Of a DNA stretch of 64,000 bases, positions 34,501 to 45,620 are shown piece by piece. Position 1 is the first letter of the stretch, and every line of letters begins with the position of its first letter. The stretch is from Cyclina sinensis (taxonomy: Eukaryota; Mollusca; Bivalvia; Venerida; Veneridae). A program made the translations under genes and the position numbers. Where the stretch lies: NCBI GenBank assembly GCA_012932295.1, contig JAAONU010000013.1, positions 3,704,603 to 3,768,602 on the forward strand. Reading direction: 5' to 3'. The notes under the pieces were generated by a model that made no database searches, was not told the origin of the DNA, and was given only the letters and a program-made list of their open reading frames with translations.

Positions 34501-36087
34501 CTAATAAAACTTCTGATTCCGGAGTAACTGCATCATGATACTATTTCTATTGTTTACCGTTTTAGGAGTGTGGTATATATTTATCCGTATTTTGGCGTCG
34601 AGAACAAGGGAATCAATCTCTATATCATTGACGAGTTGTGAGGAGAGCTTTATCCCGTCCATCCCGTGATACATCAGCACTTTCCGTAACAGATCCGGTT
34701 CTTTTGTCAGTTGCATTTTGACGTCATCAGGCAATGAATTAAACGCGTCATCAGTCGGAATAAATAAAGTGAACTGTCCTGTAAAAATGTTGAATTAAAG
34801 TGTTAGTAAATTATGAACATTTTAACTTTGATTAAATCAAAATTTATTTTAATCTAAATTTTGTTACAGGTAACTGATTTGGACTGTTTCACCTAAAACT
34901 GCAACAATTAATGGATAACGTTTTGCAGAACAAAATTATTCATTTTCACTTTGTGTAGAAAAAAAATCATTTTTATACATGTGTATCCTTACTTTCAAAA
35001 AAAGTAAATTGGGTTTTGAAATGTTTTCTTGGATATGATGAATTATAAAAAGAAAACAAATTGCATTTTAAACAGCAAATCTGGCCGCACGACCGTAACA
35101 TTTGTCACAACTGCAAATATATAAATATTTATATCTTATAGTCGTACTGGTCTTTTTAGTACATACTGCTTTGTGTTATATTTAATCCAAGAAAGGCATT
35201 TGATATGATAAGATAAATTCTAAGAAACAAAAGCGTTGAAGTTATTATTTTTGTTGTATATTCTTTATATACAGTGAATTTATGTAAATAGAATTGAAAA
35301 TATACATATTGTGAAGGCAATTCAATATGTAGCAACTCCATTTTGAATACAGGAGAAAATATAGAGAAAGGTAAACCGCTGCAGAACGAATATAACCCCC
35401 AAGTTTGAATTTATTCCGTTGCCAAGGATATTTTCTTCTTATTTAAAAAGGTATCAAATTTTCTATTCAGTAACCGGATTACTTTCATCGAAAAACTCAA
35501 CGGTAATAACTCGTTAGACATTAGGCATTTTGAAAGATATAGTTTCTATCAAAATATGAAAAAAAAGATTAGATAATCTTTTTTAAGTCTGATATTCTTA
35601 TTAAATAGCAGACGTAGATCTCGAAAACGTAGCCACGATCTTTACGGCCTACTCGACTTTTGCCGCTGTGTTGCAGCATTCTCGACGTTTCCGCTAAAGT
35701 ATCAGTACAGATTGAAGTACATTTATATAGTTTTGACTTAAAGAAAATGTCTACAACTGAAAAGAATAGTAACTGTTTAGAAGGAGAAATTTAACAGATT
35801 TCCTTATATGACGTCACAGTAAATTAAAATGTTATGTTCAGACGTAAAAGAACATACACGGTAAAGGCTAATTATAGGTAAAGGTATGAGGTTTAAATCA
35901 AATTTCTTTAGAATCTTCGAAATTTAAATCACTCCCTACCGTTTTTGGTGAAAGCTTGAGCCAAGCCCGTGACATTCACGTAACTAAGAAATGTGTTTGT
36001 GTTTAAAGTTTTCGCCACATCTAGCAATGTCTGCGATGCCACACAGCTCCAACAATGAGCTATAGCAAGAAGAAGTAGAGATCTCAT
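31541..36087 (-). CDS. secreted protein with two FAS1 (fasciclin) domains
   Basis: Six exons on the minus strand: 36087-35940, 34778-34558, 34250-34043, 33433-33329, 32762-32655 and 31641-31541 (TAA). All introns are GT-AG and phases agree throughout, giving 296 residues. Residues 1-18 form a signal peptide (MRSLLLLAIAHCWSCVAS). FAS1 domain 1 spans about 20-155, with the H1 motif TLFIPTDDAF (53-62), YH at 86-87 and the H2 motif NGVIHLLSRV. FAS1 domain 2 spans about 160-294, with TIFAPNNDAF (198-207), YH at 232-233 and NGVIHVIDAVLVP. N-glycosylation sequons are at N38, N144 and N270. There is no membrane segment or GPI tail. FAS1 proteins are extracellular adhesion or matrix proteins that bind integrins, collagen or, in molluscs, shell matrix; this role is inferred. 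The two-domain form is short next to four-domain periostin/TGFBI. A CAGCAG acceptor at 34251 allows an optional extra Gln. Confidence 0.93.
32087..32386 (+). mobile_element. tRNA-derived SINE in a FAS1 intron
   Basis: The head has a B box 'gagttcgatccc'. The body has 'tgacgttaaacagag' and 'tatcggtgctatacagtga', and the tail 'gggaaaccggtaccgacgat'. The same blocks in the same order occur at 59283-59565. It sits in the last intron of the FAS1 gene, antisense to it. Confidence 0.65.
34779..35939 (-). other. first intron of the FAS1 gene
   Basis: About 1.16 kb between the signal-peptide exon and the first FAS1 exon. No other feature is seen. Confidence 0.7.
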
Positions 36088-36767
36088 CGTTGCCAACTGT
36101 GATGTGCTTCAAAACTGGCAGTAAGTAAAGTATAAATCCCTCTCTGTTGATTAGTATTGTTTGTGAGAAAAATTCTGTAACGCAAAAATTGTTCGTTCGA
36201 TTTGTGACAAAAGATTGTCTAACCAGTAACAAAAAAAAGAAAAATAATAATGTTATAATGTTTTATAATGTTTTGTGCCCACACTTTGTGCTAAGAGCAC
36301 TTGATACTGAGAATTTGTTGTCAGATCTTTCCACAGATGATGATCTCAGCAATTATTTTGATACCACAGAACTGATATGAAAGCTTACCGCAGAATATGT
36401 ACAAGTTTTATCAACAAAATTTGCAGAGAGAATCATCGCACCTAAAAATACCATACAGTCTGTAAGCTTCTCACATTGTAGGAAGTGTGAATTTTGATAT
36501 TATCAAACATTTTGACGTCACCTTATTTTATATAACAACACATTGGCGATTATCAAAGGACCTATATTTCTCCTCGGTGCTATATGTCTTACAAAATGTT
36601 GACGCTGAAAATTTCAGACATTTGGTGGACTATTTATGCTTTTGGATATATAATTTGATCACGAAAAGAAAATGTTTACTGTTTTCTGTTCATTCTCGCA
36701 AGCTCATGTGTGCTGATATATATGCAAAGTGAGCTGGTAGCCATTAGTACTTAGACCTGTTTTTGCT

Positions 36768-36875
36768 CAGTGATGGTAACACGATTGACTAATCCGGTTG
36801 TCGTGAGTTTGATCCTCTTATACCACTATTTACTATCTTTCGTATGGGACGTTAATCCGAACTCTCATGTGTCAG
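36768..36875 (+). mobile_element. diverged tRNA-derived SINE fragment
   Basis: 'cagtgatggtaacacgattgac' and 'gtgagtttgatcctc' parallel the head of the SINE at 59.3 kb, followed by 'gacgttaatccga' and 'gtgtcagtgtcata', parallel to its body. The tail is missing. Confidence 0.5.
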
Positions 36876-37192
36876 TGTCATACTAGTGCATTGAGCCAGG
36901 GTTGTAAAATGTACAGAACCAGGACTGTTTCTGGAACGGGATGCTTTCTTGTTCTCTTCACAAAAAACTCAAATAACTGCACCTTTAAAGAGGATTTGGT
37001 TATAAATAGGCAACCGGTCCCAAAGAGACTTATTGAGAGACAGTACAGCAAATGCAAACAAATTCTGTTAAACAACGAAGAACGCAATAAATCCACTTAC
37101 ACATAGTTACATTTCATACTTTAAGCTAAGCGTCTGAAGTTTTTTTGTTTTCCATATTTTATATACAAATCATCAGTTTTACCATTTTTATG

Positions 37193-37257
37193 GTATCGTA
37201 CCGTATCGTATCGTATCGTATCGTATCGTATCGTATCATATGATATCATATCATATA
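37193..37257. repeat. TCGTA/TCATA pentanucleotide microsatellite, left part
   Basis: About nine TCGTA units change to TCATA-type units just before the mariner end at 37258. The array resumes at 38601. Confidence 0.9.
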
Positions 37258-38598
37258 CAGGGTGTTTCATAATATATGTTTCACCTTTAAAGCAAATAAA
37301 AACATTTAAAAATATGTTTTATGATAACTGTTTATACCTTATTTCAAAGATCAGATAATAAAGCTTTTTATCTATCACATTTGTACGGAAAAACGTTGAC
37401 GTCATGGCGTCATTTGTGACGCCATTAAACGGTAGGTGCATTTCCAATATGGCGTTATCCATAGAATGGCGTTAGGAAATTCTTAAGTTGTATTTTGAAA
37501 GAAAATCTGTAATTTATGTTGTTAGAAGTATGAAAAATGTATTCAAATGAAAAACCAATCAGCAGAATGCAAGGAAACAGAATCATACAGAAGTTTGAAA
37601 CAACAGGATCACTTCTTGATCAGAGACACAACAATCAGGGTCGTCCCCGGACAGCGAGAAGCTCAGAAAATGTTGGGGAAATCGAAGATGTAATCAAGAA
37701 CACACCACAAAGGCCAGTGAGACATTACGAATGACTGTAGTATTGCCAGTGTATACAGAACTTAACATTATGATTTGAAACTTACGCCATATTCCATTTT
37801 CAAGCTTCAAGATTGGATTTTGCAAATTGGACGATTTACAATGAAGCTTTAGCGGAAAAGATATGGTTAAGTGACGAGCACATTTCTACTTGGACCCTCA
37901 ATTGAATAAGCAAAATCATCGCTTTTGGTCAACTGAAAATCTGAACTTGTTTACAGAAAAATCAACCCATGTTGCAAAGGTTACTATCTTGGCTGCACTG
38001 AGCGTGAGTGGCGTAATTGGGCCTTTTTTCGTCATGGCGAACGGTAACGATATTTGCAGCTCTTGAAGCAAAAGTTCCTACCAGCGCTTCGTCGAAAAGG
38101 TATAGAATTTGAGGAAATGTGGTTTCAGCAGGATAGTGCAACACCACACACAGCCCATAGCGTATTGATATGGTTGGGAATCATGTTTGATTCACGGGTA
38201 ATATCCTTGAAAACAGACAGACCATGGCCCCCTTATTCGACGGATCAAAGCCCATTGGACTTTTATCTATGTTTTTTTTCAAGGACAATGTATACAAACC
38301 AAGCCTCAGACAACAAATGATCTTGAGGCATCAATAGTTCGAGAGATGAGACTGATAAAAAACCACACGTGCATAGCGTATCAGTGATAGCGAATTTCAT
38401 TAAGTGTGACGTTAAAATGGACATCATTTTGAGCATTTAATGTAAAACAGTTATGTATTTAAAGGCTTTGGTCGCCTTAAATTTTCAAAGTTAACTTACA
38501 TATTGCATATGTTATAAAGCGGTATTTTCCAACTAATTAAAAAGTATAAATTTTATCGAGTTCTTTTTATATACTATAGGCATGTATAAAACACCCTG
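37258..38598 (+). mobile_element. mariner-like element (D-41-D group) in a microsatellite
   Basis: Left end CAGGGTGTTTCATAATA; right end reads inverted CAGGGTGTTTTATA. TA duplications flank it at 37256-37257 and 38599-38600, and both flanks are the same TCATA-type microsatellite. The length is 1,341 bases. The internal transposase is decayed. Confidence 0.82.
37537..38320 (+). pseudogene. mariner-type transposase, degenerate
   Basis: The N-terminal part is legible: RIIQKFETTGSLLDQ then GRPRTARSSENV, a helix-turn-helix linker typical of this group. The frame then breaks repeatedly (stops from 37735 on) and returns at about 38054 with WFQQDSATPHTA (second catalytic Asp) and PPYSTDQSPLDFYL (third Asp). 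Forty-one residues separate the two, so it fits the DD41D mariner group rather than DD34D or DD34E. An LSDEH-like first Asp motif is seen near 37870. It is non-functional. Confidence 0.8.
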
Positions 38599-38600
38599 TA

Positions 38601-38763
38601 TCATATCATGTCATGTCATATCATATCATATCAAATCAAATCAAATCATATCATATCATATCATATCATATCATATCATATCATGTCATATCATATCATA
38701 TCATATCATGTCATGTCATATGTCATGTCATATGTCATGTCATGTCATATCATCATATTATAT
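38601..38763. repeat. TCATA/TCATG microsatellite, right part
   Basis: About 30 units of TCATA, TCAAA and TCATG. It is open in several frames and yields false ISYH-rich peptides. Confidence 0.92.
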
Positions 38764-38866
38764 CAAGGGTTTTTCATAATATATGTTACACTTTTAGAAC
38801 AAATAAAAACATACAAAGCATAGCATAGCATAGCATAGCACAACATAACACAGCACAGCATAGCTT
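38764..38866 (+). repeat. solo mariner end plus AGCAT microsatellite
   Basis: 38764-38816 repeats the first about 50 bases of the mariner at 37258 ('ttcataatatatgtt.cac.ttt', 'caaataaaaaca'). An AGCAT pentanucleotide array follows (38817-38866). The rest of this second copy is absent. Confidence 0.75.
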
Positions 38867-40467
38867 CAAATATTATATCTGAATACAGCATAGAGAGAAA
38901 GTCAGTAACATTCGCATTATGTTCTTGTTGAAGTGATTCTAAATGGTGACTCTTGATATATATGAATGGGAATAATGGCAAGGAACAGGAGCCTGTCCAA
39001 TATGTTCTTTTCAGAGTTAAATCCAACACTGATGGAGTAATGAACTTGTTTGATTGTATATATATAATTATCTGTTTCGATTTATTTTTAAAATCTGTGC
39101 AAAACTATTGTATCTCCTTTATTTTATATATATAGTTTCAATAGTTCTGCTCTTATAAATAGATTTGTGAAATATTGTGATGTCATAACACTGACCGATT
39201 TCTGCTAATTTATAGGAATATAAATCCCATCGATTCGGATTTGGATAGCAACCTGCAGTCGGAAACTCGTTTACTCAGAACTAGAATTATCTCATTGCCG
39301 ACCCAGACGCGTGATGAGTGTGATGTTTTATTTACTTGTTGCTTCATTCATCACCAAGAGTCTTAGTTAATTAACTTCTAGCCCTTTGGGTGACATTAGT
39401 GACAGCTTATCATACCACAGAGATGATTAAATATAACGTCTTAAGTCCATAATATTACATAAAACACTAAGAAACAAGGCATCTAGTTTCTGAGTAAAAG
39501 GTTTTGGAAACATGTTCTCAAATTAAATAGGGGAGTGCGACATATCATAGGCGCCTTCTAACAAATGGATTTGGTGCATGCATATTTTGACACGAGTGCA
39601 ATTTAAGTATCTGCTTTCGAGTACGTACTATGTTCTTAATCTAATTAAGGTCGTGACCCTTAATTAGGTCATAGCAAATCAATAGTAAATAGATTATAAT
39701 TAAATCATGCACGTAAATTCATATATATCGTATGTGTTAAATGTTCACTATAGTCTTGACACAGATGCAAATGCATTGGAGGTTACTTTTTTATTGACAT
39801 GGGTGCCTTATCGTGTCTGCTTTCAAAACTAAAATTAGAGTAGCAAAAAATGAGCGAGTAAGTTTTTCTCATCTTTTCCTGCTCTTGTTTTAAAAAAAGG
39901 AAAATGATTCGCACACAAATAACAGAAAACAGAATATTTTCTCACAGATAATAAGCGTGCTGACAATTGCAGGCTGTTTAGAATGCGCGCCGCTGAGATA
40001 AGGCAGTAATGTATTTTAGTTTATTTCGTAAGACGTGTAAACATTAGACACGTGGTTAGGGAATTGAATGCCAAATACACTGTTTGTCTTTTTAAAGTAT
40101 CTCGTTATCCGTCTGGAAGAAGTACTTGAATCCCCCAGCAGTGCTAAGACTTGGATATTTCACAAATAATATCATGAATATTACAGATTAGTTCAATTAT
40201 CTGAGAACCACTACAGTATCTTCAATAATATTGACCAAGAAAATATTAGCCTCTGGAGCTTCCTAAATTGCAGCGCGTTTAGTTTTAGTGAAGTCTCAGT
40301 CTGATTGGGTAAACATGGATCTTAGCAACTGGTGATCTGCACTTGTCTCTAGGAAGGACATTAAGTTATAAGTGCTTAATAAATCAGATGTTTTTTGCGG
40401 CGTTGATAAATTTTTAAAAATAATACTAAGTTAAGACAAACTTAGAGGAGAAATAAGTAAAACAAAA
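38867..40467. other. upstream region of the GPCR, no gene seen
   Basis: AT-rich; no exon recognised. It presumably contains the GPCR promoter or 5' UTR exons, which cannot be placed. Confidence 0.35.
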
Positions 40468-41502
40468 ATGAACGAAGATTTGAATTTGACGATATCATCA
40501 GAGGTGGTGGATAGTTCGTATTTATTGCATTTATCGTCACAGTTTCCATTGCGAAATGGTTTTCCTGAAATATTTGGGTATGTTCTACCTCCAGTTATAA
40601 TATTCACGGCCATTACCAACTGTCTAGTGATCACAGTGTTGTTAAAGAAAGACATGTGTACATCAACCAATGTCCTCCTGGCTGGACTTGCCTTCAGTGA
40701 CATGATGTGTGGAGTATCACTTCTTCCAGTGTTTGCCAAATTCTTTACATTACGGAATTATGATGAGTTTGTGCCTTACAATTGGTGTCTTCCGTATAAA
40801 ATCTTGATAGAAATTGCTTCAGGATTTCATAACATCTCTGTGTTGCAAGCCGTTGCCATAGCAACACAAAGGTATATTTTTATATGTGCACCGGAAGCAC
40901 GCTCAAAGTTCAATTTTTGTTCATCATTCAAAATTGTGATTTTACTGCACATGGTTGGGATTCTGGCTCATATCTGTCGGTTTGTTGACACATACTTTAT
41001 AGCCGCATATTCGAAGGATTCAAACTCACCCGGATGTATCATTCTGTTTAACGACTGGGTGGAGACCAACGTTGAATTGTATATTAATATATATTTCTTA
41101 TTGCGAGCAATTTGTTTCGGATTGATTCCTTGCATCGCCTTGACGATTTTAACTTCCTTGCTTATTAGGTCAATGACGTCACAACGCGTGAAAAGGCGAC
41201 GCTTATTAAGGGGCAGGCAGGACTCCCTTAACCACCAAGACAAGCAAAATGTGAGGACAACTTTGCTGCTGGTTGTTATTGTAGGTATTCATCTAATCTC
41301 GGAGATTCCTAACTCAGTTGTATTGTTTATAGATGCCATAGAAATAGCGATTAATTTCTACTCTGTTTCGAATGAGAAACTCATTGTGATAAATGTAGCC
41401 AATATCATGGTGATATTAAGTTGTCCAGTAAATATATTCATATACTGTTGGATGAGCAAAAAGTTCCGACAAACATTGGAGCAAATGATCAGTTGTAACT
41501 AA
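40468..41502 (+). CDS. class A GPCR, FMRFamide/sex-peptide-receptor-like
   Basis: Intronless 344-residue frame from ATG at 40468. The extracellular N terminus carries a sequon (N6). Seven membrane segments lie at about 36-60, 67-92, 112-137, 154-171, 203-233, 263-287 and 305-328. Landmarks: N51 in TM1, LAFSD with D78 in TM2, C107 and C190 for the loop disulfide, Q134-R135-Y136 in place of DRY, P221 in TM5, SEIP (P281) in TM6, and CPVNIFIYC in place of NPxxY in TM7, followed by MSKKFR. The 'N-I-F-I-Y-C' TM7 with GMS/WMS-KKFR is typical of the peptide-receptor branch with myosuppressin, FMRFamide and sex-peptide receptors, which is expanded in molluscs. Its ligand is unknown. A basic third loop (KRRRLLRGR) and an early stop after helix 8 leave almost no C-tail. 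The frame looks intact. Confidence 0.88.
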   Translation: MNEDLNLTISSEVVDSSYLLHLSSQFPLRNGFPEIFGYVLPPVIIFTAITNCLVITVLLKKDMCTSTNVLLAGLAFSDMMCGVSLLPVFAKFFTLRNYDEFVPYNWCLPYKILIEIASGFHNISVLQAVAIATQRYIFICAPEARSKFNFCSSFKIVILLHMVGILAHICRFVDTYFIAAYSKDSNSPGCIILFNDWVETNVELYINIYFLLRAICFGLIPCIALTILTSLLIRSMTSQRVKRRRLLRGRQDSLNHQDKQNVRTTLLLVVIVGIHLISEIPNSVVLFIDAIEIAINFYSVSNEKLIVINVANIMVILSCPVNIFIYCWMSKKFRQTLEQMISCN

Positions 41503-41753
41503 AAATGTTTTGGACAGTTTTAAAACAATGAAAGTAAATTTCCACCATGGGTATAATTTACGTGACTGTGTTTGGCTTTTTTTTTTGCTGTGCATTGCCA
41601 GACAATCATGCTATTTTGAAGATCTTTGAAATTACATCGTATATTATCATGTTGTTACTTGTGGTTATATAACATAACACAGTTTGTCTATATATACTGC
41701 TTTGAAACAGCTAGTTTTTTAGCATGTATCGAACCATAAATTATCTCAAGTCT

Positions 41754-41759
41754 AATAAA
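41754..41759 (+). terminator. candidate poly(A) signal of the GPCR gene
   Basis: AATAAA about 250 bases past the stop codon. Confidence 0.45.
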
Positions 41760-42093
41760 CGCGTATCGCCCTTTTAAGTTGGGTATCGTATATATTACAC
41801 TATAATATAACAAATATATAGTTTTAATATATTTGGACAATATGTTTGATAAAACATTTTCTGCAATATACTTGGTGCATTAAGATTTTTCAGTCTGCAT
41901 AGGGCATATGTGTATTAACAGGGAACTGGAATACTTATTGAAAAGAAGAAGCTTTTTGCACGGTTATGGCACACTCTCCTTCGCAGTGATCTCCCCTGCA
42001 TACTTTAGCACAAGTCGCAAACTTTAACTCGTTTCCAACTACGCACTCAAGTACGGATTTCTTTTCTTTCTTTGTTAAGCTGTTATAAGAATT

Positions 42094-42193
42094 GTATCGA
42101 TTTAAGATGTCTTGAAATTATAAAATTGAAAAAAAATGTTATCATTTTATTTATGTACTTTTGACCATCATCACGTGACATGCCTGGTGACAA
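42094..42193 (+). repeat. repeat shared with 63.7 kb
   Basis: 'atcgatttaagatg', then an A/T-rich stretch, then 'accatcatcacgtg.ca..c.tggtg' also occur in this order at 63741-63860. Confidence 0.5.
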
Positions 42194-43979
42194 TGCAAAC
42201 TGTACGGGAAGTAACGATGCGAGGAATTTGACAGTACAATTTCATGTAATTTTGACAAAAGTTATATAATCACCGTTTTCTTCTACTGAGTCTGAGATGA
42301 AGACAACATAACCAAATAACCATCATTTAAATAGATTTCATTTTTTCCCCGAATGTAATTATTATATTGCCCTATGTGAGTTACGTGGATTTCTGTTTAA
42401 GCATTGATTATACAGTTAAATCCATCAACAATTCTCGAAAACAATCATGTGCAATGCGAGAACATTACAAAAATATTAAAAGGTTCATTTAAGTTTTGAT
42501 TTGATTAAAGTTTAGAATAATATTGTATATCATGTTATAATATTGTATATTATGTTATAAAAATTTGGTTGTTATAACAGTAAACTTACTTTCAATTTAC
42601 ATGTATCAACATTTCAACAAAAATCTACAACCCTTCAAGTCATACTAACTTTAGTTCGATCGAAATCCCAGCAGAGAAATTGGAAACAATGTTCTTGGCA
42701 GGAACATTTTGACAGCTCTGAAGGATTTATTTGATCTTTGAGCAGACAATGTCTGATAGAGTAATACATACTGGTGATATAGCGACGGAGTTAGATATAT
42801 GAAAAGAGCAAATAACTTTGGGAAACATGGATATTAGAACAAAGTCTATAAATAAATGCTTTACAGTTATTTCTCGGTGTAGATGTCAGATCGAACTTTG
42901 ACTTAATGAATAGACCAATCATATTTGCCTCTTAAACAGACATTATAATCACGATATTTAACTTTTTATCAAAATATCTGTTCGAAAAGCTTATGTAACG
43001 GCGATGCATTCTAATTTTTCGAAATTACATTTCCGTTAATATTTTTTTTTCGTTTAATGTGAATTGAAGTTGTTTTTCTAATATAATAGCAAATGTTGTG
43101 TTCTGACATTTTAGGCTATCTTTTTATAAATTCAACAAAATCTATAACAATAAGTTAGTATTACTGTCGGATACAATGAAATAAACAAACCATTTTTTCC
43201 CTTCCTATGGGATGGAAAAATCCGAAGAACTAGAAAGACAGAAAATAGAACTTTAAAATTAATATAGTTTAAAAATAATACAGAGACTAGAAATTAATTA
43301 GAACTGATACCTGAGTGAATTAAATAAATATGGCGGAATACTAATATTTGAGTCGGACATATAAGAGTAAGATATTTGAAGACAAAGCTAAAAACAAATT
43401 TTCAGAGGAAATATTATGCTTCTGGAAAATTTATAAGTCATATATTTCAAGTGGTGTCAATGAAATACTGCGGCATTGCTGAGTAATGAAACCTTAAAAT
43501 AGAACTGACTTTTATAAAACATGTTTTAACAAAGGAACCAGATTTATTGAACACATTTTCAACTTCAAAACAAAACTTTCCATGAAATTAATTTATATGT
43601 TTTTGAAACATTGAGTCTTAGATTTGGATAGTAGATAAAGATTTTCTTAAACATTATTTCATAACTGAAATCGGAAATGTGTTTATAAAACTCCGTGCAT
43701 TTTTACCATTGATTCTAGACTTTAGTATAAACAAAAACTGGTGTTGCTCGCAACACATAAGTCCCGTTCTGATTCTGCTTTGAAAACTAAATACCAAAAT
43801 GTTAGAACTACATTTATGAACTGAGTATCTTATACTTTCTGAGTTATCAAAGGATCCATCAGTTAAAATCATATTTTGACTAAATCTGTTACCTTAGCAC
43901 CTACAATTTTGATTTTAGGAAAAACAAAATGACGTGAATAATTTCCATATTGTCATCCATTCATAATCATATCAAGTTT

Positions 43980-44095
43980 CATCAACTTTACTTTTACGAT
44001 TTTTATGTTATCGTGAGGTCCAGATTTCCGGACGGACGGACGGAAAGACGGAGTGGAAACTTATAGTCCCCGCCGGTAGGGGACCAATATTTCAC
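43980..44095. repeat. mollusc-type interspersed repeat end
   Basis: 'ggtccagatttccggacgga', further cggacgga units and 'cttatagtccccgccggtag' are a block I know from many bivalve loci. The boundaries were not defined. Confidence 0.5.
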
Positions 44096-45620
44096 CACAT
44101 TTATCTTTATATGAGCCCAAGTATTCATGAATTTGTTCTGCTTTACGTCGAAACATTAAAGCACTTTTTGGGGACTACAGTAAAAATCAACAGTTTGAAA
44201 TGGCTGCCCATAAAATTCTGTGGGATAAGACAGCATTGAAATCTCAAAATAGGACTAAAATGGCGTGATAAACTTACTTAGGAAAACAAAATGAATATTT
44301 TATTAAACTTTACGACAGTATATTCTAGTGTTACCAAGAAAATAAGACAAAACGAACTTGTAAATTTCATTACCTTGTCCGTGAAAATCTTTTCCAGTGA
44401 AACCCAGTTCTATACTGGCAAAGTTTCCTATATTATTACAGGTTTTAATCATCATTTACGAATATATTACTAGCTTGTTGTAGTATCTGCTTACTTGTCA
44501 GCTTTAAAAGACTTAAAAATTATTTTATTTTCCACAAATGAAAGTAGCGAATGATCGGTGTCAAGCAACGGGGTCACGTATTTTCGGACATTTTATAAAC
44601 TGTTGACTTTTCGTTTCTTCTAAACGTTGTTTTTATTTTTTAGAGTAGAAATAAACAGAGATATAGTGGTGGTGTTTTGTAAAATTACAGTAAATCTATT
44701 TAAATCCCTTTTACTAAGGTTTTGGACCAACGCAATTAAAACTTCCCCCACGTAATAAGCTGTCATAATTTTTTGGAAACAAAATACTTGCCTTTTCTTA
44801 TGTTAAGGCTTCTGTTTTGTACAACTGTTGTTGGCTACCTTGTCAGTATAAAATGTTTGAGTATGTTACAAGATATGAATGAATAAAAAAAGAAAAAAAT
44901 GAATTCAAGCATTTTAAATAGTGTCCGAAATGAAGGTTATCCGAAGTGATGGACTGACAAGTAAATCTCAAACGCTTTTTCAATTACCTGAAAGAAGCAA
45001 AAGTAGAACACAAGATAGCAATTACAGTTACACTGCAAGAAGTGGGATTTTTTTATATGATTAAAATGTGTTTTGTTTCAAGATGTTAATACCCTAAGAA
45101 TAGGCAGGGGAATCTTTAAAATTAATTTCCCACACAAAGCTACATTTGTTATTTTTTACCATCGCAAAGTACCCACTTTCCCCGATATTTTTTGTAGCAT
45201 TGTCTTATTCTTGATATTAACATGTATATATATGCCGCGTGAAACACTAATTAATAAAAAGTCAAGCGTATCAAGAATATATCTTGAATTCTCACCGAGG
45301 CCGAATATCTAAAAAAATCTTTTTAAGAAACATGCTACTAGTAAATCTTAACGCTTATGCCCTTTAAATACTTTACCTTAAGGATGCGAAAAACAAATAC
45401 TGGCAAATTGTGAAATCTCCCAATTATTAACTGTTCATCTTTGATTGAGGAAAGAAAAAAAAAAGATTATCATATAATGAATTATTACAGCATTTGTTAG
45501 TGAAAAATGAATGATTGCCATTTTTTGTTGTTGATACGGGAATAATGACTGTTAAAGTAAATATACATTGCATAAACCGAGAGTTCTGTTGTAAGCAAGC
45601 AATTTATATCAGCTTATATA

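Larger units (their letters stand above)
41760..45618. other. non-coding stretch with short repeats
   Basis: No gene recognised. It contains the two short repeats listed separately at 42.1 and 44.0 kb and a local duplication of 'aatattgtatat.atgttata' at about 42522-42560. Confidence 0.35.

Noticed and set aside
35984..36232. Minus-strand 82-codon frame (..SSLLELCGIADIARCG..)
   Set aside because: Overlaps the FAS1 signal-peptide exon in another frame; the FAS1 frame has the signal peptide and phase agreement with five further exons.
38582..38828. ISYH/MSCH-rich frames in all three phases
   Set aside because: Translation of the TCATA/TCATG microsatellite.
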